40,811 bases of DNA, taken from NCBI RefSeq assembly GCF_000612585.1, contig NZ_JFCA01000057.1:1-40811 (forward strand), read 5' to 3'. Position numbers and translations under genes: made by a program. The notes under the pieces were generated by a model. The model ran no database searches. It was not told the DNA's origin and was given only the letters and a program-made list of their open reading frames with translations. This document shows positions 24,256 to 32,062 of this stretch, one piece after another. The stretch's first letter is position 1, and each line of letters begins with the position of its first letter. The DNA is from Pseudomonas sp. CHM02 (GTDB taxonomy: Bacteria > Pseudomonadota > Gammaproteobacteria > Pseudomonadales > Pseudomonadaceae).

Positions 24256-25995
24256 ATGCACTCTCCACTCAAGCAACTGGCCGCTGCCACCCTGTTCGCG
24301 GCGAGCCTTTCGGCCATCTCCAGCCCCGCTTTCGCCAACATCACCCCAGACCAAAGCACAGCGATTCTGAAGAATTTCAACGAAACGTCCGTCACCGATT
24401 TCCGTGGTTTCCTCGGCGCCCTGGCCAAGGGCGACCTGGGCAAGACCAGCGATGTCGGCCCGGCGATCAGTGCGTTTCTTGATAACAAAACCTTGAGCGC
24501 GGATCAGCAGAACGAGATCAATCGCCTGCTCGGCATCTACACCCGAGTGAAGTACGGCAAGGCCGCCACCGAAACCCTGCGCGAGCTGGTGGAAATCCCG
24601 ACCTTTAACGTGGACGGTGTGCCGCAGTACAAGAACCCGGAATTCATCAAGATCGCCGGCAAGATCCAGGACCTGGCCAAGGCCTTTAACCTGAACTTCC
24701 GCAACATCGACAACCGTGTATACGAAATCTCCCTGGAAGGCAGCGGAGATGAAGTGGTCGGCATCCACGCCCACGCCGACGTGGTGCCGGTGACGCCGGA
24801 AAACTGGGTGCTGAAAGATGGCACCAAGCTCGATCCGTTCAAGGTCACGCTGATCGGCGACCGCATGTACGGCCGTGGCACCGAGGATGACAAGAACGGC
24901 ATCGTAGTGGCCATGTACGCCATGAAGGTGATCAAGGAAGAGAAGCTGCCGCTGGCGCGCAACTTCAAGCTGCTGGTAGACACCACCGAAGAAACCTCCG
25001 GCGACGCGATCCCCTACTACTTCGAAAAGAATCCGACACCGCAGTACAACCTGGCACTGGATGGCGGCTACCCGGTGGTCATTGCCGAGAAAGGCTACGG
25101 CACGGTGATGGCGACGTTCCCGCGTCGCAAGGGTGAAGGCAAAGGCGCGCAAATCATCTCGATGACCGGCGGCATGGCGACCAACCAGATTCCATCGGCG
25201 TCGGTGGCGACGTTTGTCACCGACAAGCCTGCCGAATTGGCCGCCAACCTGCAAAAGGCCGGCACTGAATACGCCAAGCGCAACGGGGGCGATTTTGAAG
25301 TGGCCGCCAAGGTCGACGGCAAGGACGTCAAACTGACCGTCACCGGCGTGTCCGCTCACTCGTCCGAGCCGGAGTCCGGGGTCAACCCGGTATCGCGCAT
25401 GCTGGAGCTGATCCACAGCGTCGACGGCAAGATCGCCCTCAAGCACAACCACATCACCGATGCGGCACGTTATGCGTCCGACAACTGGGGCCTGGATTAC
25501 CTGGGCGGCAAGTTGGGCGTGGGCTTCTCCGATGAGTTCATGGGGCCGCTGACCACCTCGCTGACGTTTGTCGGCCTGGATGACAAAGCCTTCAAGCTGG
25601 CGGTGAACCTGCGCGTGCCGAAGGGCAAGTCGCCGGAGAAACTCAAGGCCGAGATCGCCGACAAGCTGAGCGCCTGGGACAAGCAATCCAAGGTCAAGGT
25701 GGACTTCACCTACTCGGTCGCGGAGCCGATGTACCGCAACCCTGAAGGCGAATGGGTCAAGGCCCTGCTCGCGGTGTCCACGGAAAACCTGGGCATGGAG
25801 CACAAGTTCGGCACCTCGGCCGGCGCGACCTCCGTACATGAACTGCCCAACGGCGTGCAATTCGGCCTGGCGCGTCCGGAAGTGAAGTACACCGGGCACA
25901 CCGACAACGAGTTCAAGACCGTCGACCAGTTCCTGCTGGACCTGCAGATCGTCACTGAAATGATGGGCCGTATCGGCCAGCTGCCGAAGCTCTGA
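24256..25995 (+). CDS. Exported M20 family dipeptidase (PepV-like)
   Basis: A 579-aa metallopeptidase. A signal peptide ends near residue 27 (SSPAFA). The M20 zinc-site residues are H172 and D174 in HAHADVVPV, D210/D211 in GRGTEDDKNG, E244/E245 in DTTEETSGD, and a late histidine in YTGHTDNEF. A lid insertion of about 120 residues contains SAHSSEPESGVNPVSR. It probably cleaves dipeptides in the periplasm. An ATG at 24244 is possible but directly abuts AAAGGA; the ATG at 24256 is preferred. A terminator hairpin follows. Confidence 0.92.
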   Translation: MHSPLKQLAAATLFAASLSAISSPAFANITPDQSTAILKNFNETSVTDFRGFLGALAKGDLGKTSDVGPAISAFLDNKTLSADQQNEINRLLGIYTRVKYGKAATETLRELVEIPTFNVDGVPQYKNPEFIKIAGKIQDLAKAFNLNFRNIDNRVYEISLEGSGDEVVGIHAHADVVPVTPENWVLKDGTKLDPFKVTLIGDRMYGRGTEDDKNGIVVAMYAMKVIKEEKLPLARNFKLLVDTTEETSGDAIPYYFEKNPTPQYNLALDGGYPVVIAEKGYGTVMATFPRRKGEGKGAQIISMTGGMATNQIPSASVATFVTDKPAELAANLQKAGTEYAKRNGGDFEVAAKVDGKDVKLTVTGVSAHSSEPESGVNPVSRMLELIHSVDGKIALKHNHITDAARYASDNWGLDYLGGKLGVGFSDEFMGPLTTSLTFVGLDDKAFKLAVNLRVPKGKSPEKLKAEIADKLSAWDKQSKVKVDFTYSVAEPMYRNPEGEWVKALLAVSTENLGMEHKFGTSAGATSVHELPNGVQFGLARPEVKYTGHTDNEFKTVDQFLLDLQIVTEMMGRIGQLPKL

Positions 25996-26014
25996 TCCAG
26001 GCGCTGATGTAAAG

Positions 26015-26040
26015 GAGCCCGCCGCAACGGCGGGCTCTTC
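26015..26040. terminator. Hairpin terminator between convergent genes
   Basis: GAGCCCGCCG (26015-26024) and CGGCGGGCTC (26028-26037) form a perfect 10-bp stem with a 3-nt loop. The tails are short (TTC rightward, CCTTTA leftward). It ends the dipeptidase transcript and probably also the leftward fusion gene. Confidence 0.8.
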
Positions 26041-27700
26041 ACGCGTGCAGCATCAACATATCCTCGAAAAAACCACCGACCGGTTCCGTGGGATGGCACA
26101 GCTGGATTTCCAGCACCCAGGCCATTTCGCTCGGTGGGATCTCCAGATCGGCCAGGTCCTTGCACTCGAACAATGCGTGAGGAAAATCCGCAAGGCGATG
26201 CCCCGCGAGATTGCGCGCCAGCCTCCAGCCTTTGGCCACCGCGCTTTGCTCGGCAACTTCATACAGTTCGCGCCCGGTGAGGCCGCGCAACCAGGCTTCG
26301 CGGGTCTCGTCGAACACCTCATGGAGTGCGGTCCTGCACGCCAGGTGCAGCGGCGAGTCACCGAACACAAAGGTATAGCCATAGTCGCCTTCATAGCCGT
26401 CCCACACCGGGCCCAGGTCAACCACGGCAATATCGGTGGCGCGCAGCCTGCGCTGGCGGTCGATCCCTTCGCGGGGTGGCCGGACCGTATCGTCGCCAAA
26501 GCGGATATAGGTCGGGTGCCAGGTGTGGGATGCGCCCATGGCCTGCAGTTGTTCGGCGGCCATATCGAGGGCTTCGCCGGTGGTCATGCCAACCCGCAGC
26601 CGGCTGGCAATCGTCGCCAGGGCCCGGATGGATTGGTCACGTGCCGCCAGCATGCCGTCAAACGAGTAGCGCGGGCCGACCTTTTCCCAGATCGGGTCAA
26701 ACGCGGGTGAGGGCGTTTGCGCACCTGAACGACCACTGGGCACAAAGGCTTCGGCGACAAACCGGTGAGCCGGCAAGCCCGCGTCGAGGCACTGCTCGCG
26801 GACCTGGCGGATCATTGCGCCGTTTCCGCACGCGTACACCTGGGCTTGCTCCCAGGCATGCCCGTGACTCAACGCCACCTCCTGCACCCTGCCCTGCGAC
26901 GCCAGCACCGGATGCCAGCAAAAACCCGGGTGCTCGGCGCTCGCGTCAGCCAGGAATGCACGGTCATAAAAGTCCGTCGGTTGCGTCCCGCCCCAGTACA
27001 GCGTGACCTCGATGTTGCGTGCCAATGCAGTCAGCAGTATCGGCTTGATGCCCGCATAACCGGTGCCAGTGGCGAACAGGACGACAGGGCTGTCGTCCGT
27101 TTCCTGCCAGGTGCAGGCACCAAAAGGCCCTTCCAGTTGCACCAGATCACCGGCCTCCAAGTCGCCCAGGAGGGCCTCGGAAAACAGCCCACCGCTCACC
27201 CGACGAATCTGAAAGACCAGGCGGCCATCGTCTTCGGCCGGCAGGTTGGCGATCGAGAAACACCGCGAGTCGCCATCGACCAGGCGGAACTTGAGGTACT
27301 GGCCCGCCCGCACCGTCAACGGCCTATCCGGCATCACCACCAGCTCAATGATGTCGGGGGCCAGTGCGCGCTTGCTCACGACCTGCGCCTCGACCACCAG
27401 CGTGGGCGTGTCCAGCGACCAGCCGGGAATCTCCAGGCGCATGTCGCTGCAGGCGTGGCTCTGGCACAACAGCATTTCATTGGCTGCCAACGGATAGCAC
27501 GGCGCGGGCGCGTCCGGCGCCAGGTGTCTGGCCCGGTACTGCCCTTGCGCGACCACCACCTTGCACGATCCGCAGGCACCGCGCCGGCAGGAAAACGGCA
27601 CGGACAGGCCATTGGCGAGCATCGCATCCAGCAACAGTTCGTCACCGGCCGCAAAGGTTTTCCCCGAGGGGGACAGTTCGATGACATGGCGTGTGTTCAT
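26039..27700 (-). CDS. Fusion of [2Fe-2S]/FAD/NAD reductase with an M24 domain
   Basis: A 553-aa protein with four joined modules. Residues 1-90 are a plant-type ferredoxin (cluster ligands C38, C43, C46, C79). Residues 98-200 are an FAD-binding reductase barrel with R146-C-F-S149. Residues 203-320 are an NAD(P)-binding domain (ATGTGYAGIKPIL, YACGNGAMI). Residues 335-553 are an M24 pita-bread domain with all five metal ligands recognisable (D428, D439, H501, E531, E546). The first three modules resemble oxygenase reductases; M24 folds include aminopeptidases, prolidase, creatinase and the DMSP lyase DddP. I do not know this fusion as a described enzyme. GAGG lies 5 nt before the ATG. It is divergent from a MocR regulator. 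Confidence 0.88.
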   Translation of the reverse strand: MNTRHVIELSPSGKTFAAGDELLLDAMLANGLSVPFSCRRGACGSCKVVVAQGQYRARHLAPDAPAPCYPLAANEMLLCQSHACSDMRLEIPGWSLDTPTLVVEAQVVSKRALAPDIIELVVMPDRPLTVRAGQYLKFRLVDGDSRCFSIANLPAEDDGRLVFQIRRVSGGLFSEALLGDLEAGDLVQLEGPFGACTWQETDDSPVVLFATGTGYAGIKPILLTALARNIEVTLYWGGTQPTDFYDRAFLADASAEHPGFCWHPVLASQGRVQEVALSHGHAWEQAQVYACGNGAMIRQVREQCLDAGLPAHRFVAEAFVPSGRSGAQTPSPAFDPIWEKVGPRYSFDGMLAARDQSIRALATIASRLRVGMTTGEALDMAAEQLQAMGASHTWHPTYIRFGDDTVRPPREGIDRQRRLRATDIAVVDLGPVWDGYEGDYGYTFVFGDSPLHLACRTALHEVFDETREAWLRGLTGRELYEVAEQSAVAKGWRLARNLAGHRLADFPHALFECKDLADLEIPPSEMAWVLEIQLCHPTEPVGGFFEDMLMLHA

Positions 27701-27743
27701 AACAACCTCGGGGCAAGTGAGGCTTGATTGTTGCGCTAGACTA

Positions 27744-27784
27744 GGACCATTAAAACCTCCAGTTTTGGTTACTTTATATGGTCC
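27744..27784. promoter_or_regulatory. Candidate MocR operator in the divergent promoter
   Basis: GGACCAT (27744-27750) and ATGGTCC (27778-27784) are perfect inverted half-sites whose starts are 34 bp apart. Between them lies a second dyad, AAAAC (27752-27756)/GTTTT (27762-27766). MocR/GabR-type proteins bind paired half-sites at similar spacing, though often as direct repeats. Confidence 0.45.
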
Positions 27785-27786
27785 AG

Positions 27787-29259
27787 ATGCGTAAATGGCG
27801 TCCGCTGCTCAAGTTGGACGAAAGTGGCAGCCAGGCGTCCTATCGCAAGATTGCCGAAGGCTTGGTGGCTGCAATCGTCGAGGGCCGATTGCCGCCCGGC
27901 ACCTTGCTGCCGGGCACGCGAGAAATGGCGCAGTTGCTCGACGTCAACCGCAAGACGGTGATCCTGGCCTACGAAGAGGCCTTGACCAAAGGCTGGCTGG
28001 TCAGCGAGCCGCGACGCGGGACCTTCGTCAATACACAGTTGACACCCAAGCCACTGCCGAGTCGCGCGCAACCGTCCTTCGCACCGCCCATCCTGGCGCA
28101 GGCGGTCGTGCCGTATTTCACCCAGAACGCCCAGGTGACGGCATTGCACCAAGGGCATGGCGCGCTGTTTTTCGACAACGGCGCCAGCGACCACCGCTTG
28201 CTGCCTCAAGCCGTCCTGCATCGCTACTACCGCAATGCCCTGCGCAACAGTTTCGCTTCCAATTCCGTGCGCTACGGCAGTGAGGGCACCGGCTACCATT
28301 TGCGCTGCGCCCTGGCCGAGATGCTGCGCAACAACCGTGGCTTGACGGTGAGCGCCGAGAATATCTGCCTGACCCAGGGCACCCAGATGTCGCTGTACCT
28401 GGCCGCCAGCCTGCTGCTCAAGCCTGGCGACGTGGTGCTGGTGGAACGCCTGAGCTACCCGCCGGCGTGGGAAATATTCCGCAAGCTGGGCGCACAACTG
28501 GTCACCGTGGACATGGACGAGGAAGGTTGCCGCACGGACCAGATCGACCGCCTGTGTCGCGAACATAACGTGCGGATGATCTATCTGACGCCACACCACC
28601 AGTTTCCCACCACCGTGAGCCTGCACGCGGCGCGGCGGCAACAGCTGCTGGCGCTGGCGGCGCTGCATGACTTCTGCATCATCGAAGAAGATTACGACCA
28701 CGAATATCACTTCAACGGGCGGCCCTACCTGCCCCTGGCCAGTGACCGTTCGCAGCGCCATGTGATCTATGTCGGTTCGTTATCCAAGGCCCTCGGTTCG
28801 ACGTTTCGCTGCAGTTATGTGGTTGCGCCCACTGATGTGATCGACGTCCTGCACAACAACGCCGCATTGATGCTCGGGGATGCCGATGCGATCGCGCAAA
28901 AAATGCTCGCAGACCTGATCAATGAGGGCGAATTGAAGAAGCATCTGCGCCGTGTTTCGAAGGAATACCGCGCCCGGCGCGAAACCTTGCAGACATGCCT
29001 GCATGAAGCGTTCGGCGAGCGGATCAGTGTAAGGGAGCCGGAAGGCGGGCTGGCGCTGTGGGTGCGGTTCGACGATCAGATAAACGTCGATCAGATGGTG
29101 GCAAGCGCCTTGGACCATGGGCTGGTCGTACGCAGTGGCCGGCAGTTTTCCCCGCTGGCCCAGCCGGAAAATGCACTGCGCCTGGGCTTCGCATCACTCG
29201 ACCAGGAAGAGCTTCGTGAAGCCACGTTGCGCTTGGCCAAAGCGGCGAACATACGATAA
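27787..29259 (+). CDS. MocR/PdxR-type GntR regulator with aminotransferase domain
   Basis: A protein of about 490 aa. It has an N-terminal GntR winged helix (about residues 12-78, VEGRLPPGTLLPGTREMAQLLDVNRKTV) and a class I aminotransferase-like PLP domain (about 110-490). The PLP lysine is probably in VGSLSKALGSTFRCSYVV. Such proteins use PLP adducts as effectors and usually control a divergent catabolic or transport gene; here that is the reductase-M24 fusion. An ATG at 27778 gives three more residues, but it lies within a putative operator half-site; neither has a clear Shine-Dalgarno sequence. A terminator follows. Confidence 0.9.
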   Translation: MRKWRPLLKLDESGSQASYRKIAEGLVAAIVEGRLPPGTLLPGTREMAQLLDVNRKTVILAYEEALTKGWLVSEPRRGTFVNTQLTPKPLPSRAQPSFAPPILAQAVVPYFTQNAQVTALHQGHGALFFDNGASDHRLLPQAVLHRYYRNALRNSFASNSVRYGSEGTGYHLRCALAEMLRNNRGLTVSAENICLTQGTQMSLYLAASLLLKPGDVVLVERLSYPPAWEIFRKLGAQLVTVDMDEEGCRTDQIDRLCREHNVRMIYLTPHHQFPTTVSLHAARRQQLLALAALHDFCIIEEDYDHEYHFNGRPYLPLASDRSQRHVIYVGSLSKALGSTFRCSYVVAPTDVIDVLHNNAALMLGDADAIAQKMLADLINEGELKKHLRRVSKEYRARRETLQTCLHEAFGERISVREPEGGLALWVRFDDQINVDQMVASALDHGLVVRSGRQFSPLAQPENALRLGFASLDQEELREATLRLAKAANIR

Positions 29260-29299
29260 AAGCGCACAAACAACGAAGAGTTCATGACGCCGCTGTAAG

Positions 29300-29326
29300 G
29301 CCGCCAGTACAACTGGCGGCTTTTTT
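29300..29326 (+). terminator. Rho-independent terminator of the MocR gene
   Basis: GCCGCCAGT (29300-29308) and ACTGGCGGC (29312-29320) form a 9-bp stem with a 3-nt loop and a T6 run. Confidence 0.92.
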
Positions 29327-29336
29327 ATTGACGGTC

Positions 29337-29366
29337 AAACCGAAAAGCAGTGGCGCTTCGGTTTTT
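29337..29366 (+). terminator. Second hairpin with T-run behind the MocR gene
   Basis: AAACCGAA (29337-29344) and TTCGGTTT (29357-29364) form 8-bp arms around a 12-nt loop; the right arm runs into T5. It is a weaker backup terminator, 11 nt past the first. Confidence 0.55.
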
Positions 29367-29439
29367 CCTAAGCATTACCCCGTGCAAAAGCTGGTTTAGC
29401 CAGGGCCGGGGCAATGTGAAGATGGTTTTATCCCGTCCT

Positions 29440-29477
29440 CCATGGATCACCGGTGATGCTGGGCCGAACAACCATGG
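29440..29477. promoter_or_regulatory. Repeated CCATGG sites and a 12-bp palindrome before the PhyH gene
   Basis: CCATGG occurs at 29440-29445 and 29472-29477, 32 bp apart. ATCACCGGTGAT, a perfect palindrome, is at 29446-29457. The cluster lies about 45-80 bp before the dioxygenase start and could be its control region. CCAT cores also appear in the MocR half-sites. Confidence 0.35.
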
Positions 29478-29519
29478 AGCCGCGCCGCAAGCCCACATTC
29501 ATAATGTATGGAGCAAGCC

Positions 29520-30311
29520 ATGAACGAACAACTGCGTGAAGATTTCGATCGTGATGGCGCCGTTGTGGTGAGAGGGCTTTTTAAAAACTGGATCGAACCG
29601 CTGCGTGAAAGCATGGCTTACAACCTGGCCAATCCCGGGCCATTTTTCAGAAACTACACACCAGGCCAGACAACCGGCCGCTTCTTTGGAGACTATTGCA
29701 ACTGGCCGAATAACCCCGGTTATCGTTCATTCATCGAGGATGGGCCCGCGGCGGCCATTGCTCGCACGCTCATGGGGTCTGAACGGGTCCGCATCTTCCA
29801 TGAGCACGTATTAATCAAGGAAGCCGGAAACGACAAACCGACGCCCTGGCACCATGACGAGCCTTATTACTGCGCAACAGCAGACCAGACCGTGAGCATC
29901 TGGCTCCCACTGGACCCGGTCGCCCGGGACAGCTGCGTTGAATTCGTCGCCGGCTCGCATCAATGGGGAAAACTGTTCCGGCCGCGCAAATTCACCGGGG
30001 TTGACTACGACCACAAGACGCCCAACCTGGAAACCATGCCGGATATCGACGCCACACGTGACGAGTACCGGATTCTTGGATGGGAACTGGAGCCGGGTGA
30101 TGCAATCGCCTTCAACTACCTGACCGTACATGGCGCCCCGGGCAACACCTCCCACCAGCATTCGCGTCGCGTGATCTCTACCCGCTGGCTGGGTGACAAT
30201 GCCCGCTACGTGGACCGGGGGGGCGAGACTTCACCGCCCTTTTCGCACCTCATCGGCAAACTGAAAACAGGCCAGCCCCTGCCTGAAGAGGAGTTTCCCT
30301 TCATCGTGTAA
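29520..30311 (+). CDS. PhyH-type Fe(II)/2-oxoglutarate dioxygenase
   Basis: A 263-aa protein of the phytanoyl-CoA dioxygenase family. The facial triad is H111 and D113 in WHHDEPYY and H204 in VHGAPGN; R216 or R217 in HSRRVISTRW is the likely 2-oxoglutarate anchor. It probably hydroxylates a small amphipathic or amino-acid-like molecule; the substrate is unknown. GGAG (29510-29513) favours the ATG at 29520 over one four codons upstream. It follows the MocR gene and may belong to the same pathway as the reductase-M24 fusion, but two terminators separate it from mocR. Confidence 0.9.
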   Translation: MNEQLREDFDRDGAVVVRGLFKNWIEPLRESMAYNLANPGPFFRNYTPGQTTGRFFGDYCNWPNNPGYRSFIEDGPAAAIARTLMGSERVRIFHEHVLIKEAGNDKPTPWHHDEPYYCATADQTVSIWLPLDPVARDSCVEFVAGSHQWGKLFRPRKFTGVDYDHKTPNLETMPDIDATRDEYRILGWELEPGDAIAFNYLTVHGAPGNTSHQHSRRVISTRWLGDNARYVDRGGETSPPFSHLIGKLKTGQPLPEEEFPFIV

Positions 30312-30387
30312 ACAGCACGGCACAGATGACCTGTCGGCGTTCACACGTCGAACGCTACTGTCAGAAACTGACACTGCCTTGAATTAG

Positions 30388-30403
30388 AGTGAGGCCCCTC
30401 ACT
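30388..30403. promoter_or_regulatory. 16-bp palindrome before the VOC gene, candidate operator
   Basis: AGTGAGGCCCCTCACT has 7-bp arms around CC and ends 16 nt before the ATG. A second dyad, GTCAGAAACTGAC, is at 30360-30372. No good -35/-10 pair was found with standard spacing. Confidence 0.4.
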
Positions 30404-30419
30404 TCTGCAAGGTCAAATC

Positions 30420-30782
30420 ATGAAGTTTTCGTCTGTTCGCCTAGTGACCAACAACTTTCAACACCTCGTCCAGTTCTATCAGAACCTCTCGACCATCGAG
30501 GCCACGCATCTTGCCGAGGGGTTCGCCGAGATCCACTTCGACGGGGCAGTGCTGGCTATCAGCGATGAACGTCTGATCCGCCTTCATAATAACGGGCTGG
30601 CCAGTGCAGCCAGCAACCGCTCGGCCATCCTGGAGTTTCAGGTGGATGATGTCGAAGCCGTGCTCCGGAGGGTGAGTGCCGCAGAGATTGTGATGCCCGT
30701 GACCAAAATGCCTTGGGGTAATATTTCCCTGATGCTTCGTGATCCAGATGGAAGCCTGGTCAACGTATTTTCAAAGCCATGA
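30420..30782 (+). CDS. VOC family (glyoxalase/bleomycin-resistance fold) protein
   Basis: A 120-aa single-domain protein with the paired beta-alpha-beta-beta-beta pattern of vicinal oxygen chelate proteins. It opens with VRLVTNNFQHLVQFYQNL and ends with MLRDPDGSLVNVFSKP, the usual C-terminal signature. Members bind or transform small molecules or sequester antibiotics; the function here is not predictable. AAGG lies about 9 nt before the ATG. Its end faces the terminator of the leftward hydrolase gene. Confidence 0.88.
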   Translation: MKFSSVRLVTNNFQHLVQFYQNLSTIEATHLAEGFAEIHFDGAVLAISDERLIRLHNNGLASAASNRSAILEFQVDDVEAVLRRVSAAEIVMPVTKMPWGNISLMLRDPDGSLVNVFSKP

Positions 30783-30804
30783 AAAAGGGGTGGTCACCCA
30801 CCCC
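30782..30804 (-). terminator. Terminator of the leftward PagL-MipA-hydrolase operon
   Basis: GGGGTGG (30787-30793) and CCACCCC (30798-30804) form a 7-bp stem with loop TCAC; read leftward it is followed by T5. It lies 29 nt after the stop of hydrolase copy 1. Confidence 0.8.
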
Positions 30805-30832
30805 CAAAACCGCCAAAGCCTGAAAAATTGCT

Positions 30833-32047
30833 TCAATCGATACGCTTCGCAATCTGCCGGAAGAGCTCGATGGTCTCTTTCTCACGCCACGACGATTCCT
30901 TATCGGCTTTTGCGTAGTTACGCGAGGCCGAAAGCTTGACGATCACGGTTTGCTGGTCCGGGCTTACGTAGATGAACTGATTGAAGATGCCGATGGCGGA
31001 AAAATCATGCGCCTGCCCCTCCGGCAGCCACCATTGGTAGCCATAGCCCATGGTGCTGTCGCTGTTATCGCGTTTGCCCGGCATCAGGTACGGTGCATCC
31101 GGAGTCAGGGAATCCTTGATCCAGCTGGACGGAACGATTTGCTTGCCGTTGAACTTGCCGTTCAGGCGATACAGTTCGCCAAGCCTCGCATAGTCGCGAG
31201 CGGTGGCGTTGTATCCGCCGAACGTCAACGTATGGCCGTAGTTGTCTTTCAGCCAGTAGCCGTCGTCGGTGGCGCCCAAGGGCTGCCATAACTTCTCCTG
31301 CATGTACGCGGCCAGCGATTTGCCCGTAGCCGCTTCGAGCACCAGCCCAAGAACCAGCGTGTCGGCCGAACAATAGCGGTTGAAGGTGCCGGGCTGGCGT
31401 TCATTCTTCAGTGTTCTGACAAAATTCAACAGGGATGAGCCAGAAGCCATGACCGCCCCCAGGCGTGCAACGTCGCTGTCGGGGTTCGAATAATCCTCGT
31501 CCCACCGGACGCCTGACGACATCTGCAAAATATCCTTGAGCCTGACGCCGTCATACGCGGAACCTTTGAGCGCCGGAAGGTACTTTGAAGCGGGGTCTTC
31601 GACGCTATGGATAGTGCCCTCCGCGACCGCGATACCGTAGAGCGCGGAAACAAAACTCTTCGCTACAGACATCGACGTCCAGTGCTGCTGTTGCCCTCCC
31701 GTCAGCCAATACTGCTCATATCGGATCTGGCCATTCTTGATCACCAGCAAGGCCGATGTGTCGGTGTCCTTGAGCAAATCTCGGGTTACGTGGCGACGGC
31801 CCTCAAAGCTGTACTCCTTGGGCAACTCTACGACCGCACCCGACGGCCACTCCACCGGATGACTGGACTTCTGAACCAACTCGGACGGGAAAAGCGCCTC
31901 CATCCGGTAGAAGTTCGAATACTGTTCGGCACCGGTAAACAGCTTGCCGACAAACTCGCGGGTATTGGTGGCGCGATTAACACTTTCTGCGTGGACTGTA
32001 CCGCTCAAGGCGAGCATGAGGGCCAAGACTATAGAGGCTGATTTCAT
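30833..32047 (-). CDS. Exported serine hydrolase, beta-lactamase class C fold (copy 1)
   Basis: A 404-aa protein. A signal peptide ends around residue 20 (VHA-ES). The nucleophile motif S127-V-A-K130 lies in TSMSVAKSF and the second motif is Y225-C-S227 in NRYCSAD. The fold is that of class C beta-lactamases, DD-peptidases and the nylon-oligomer hydrolase NylB. The periplasmic substrate is unknown: peptidoglycan fragment, ester or amide. It is the last gene of a tight leftward operon (15 nt after the mipA-type gene). A collinear paralogue of the same length lies at 35840-37054. Confidence 0.9.
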   Translation of the reverse strand: MKSASIVLALMLALSGTVHAESVNRATNTREFVGKLFTGAEQYSNFYRMEALFPSELVQKSSHPVEWPSGAVVELPKEYSFEGRRHVTRDLLKDTDTSALLVIKNGQIRYEQYWLTGGQQQHWTSMSVAKSFVSALYGIAVAEGTIHSVEDPASKYLPALKGSAYDGVRLKDILQMSSGVRWDEDYSNPDSDVARLGAVMASGSSLLNFVRTLKNERQPGTFNRYCSADTLVLGLVLEAATGKSLAAYMQEKLWQPLGATDDGYWLKDNYGHTLTFGGYNATARDYARLGELYRLNGKFNGKQIVPSSWIKDSLTPDAPYLMPGKRDNSDSTMGYGYQWWLPEGQAHDFSAIGIFNQFIYVSPDQQTVIVKLSASRNYAKADKESSWREKETIELFRQIAKRID

Positions 32048-32062
32048 GATGTTTGACTTCAG

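Noticed and set aside
24223..25899. 558-codon open frame antisense to the dipeptidase
   Set aside because: Shadow of the M20 gene; no domain, no ribosome-binding site.
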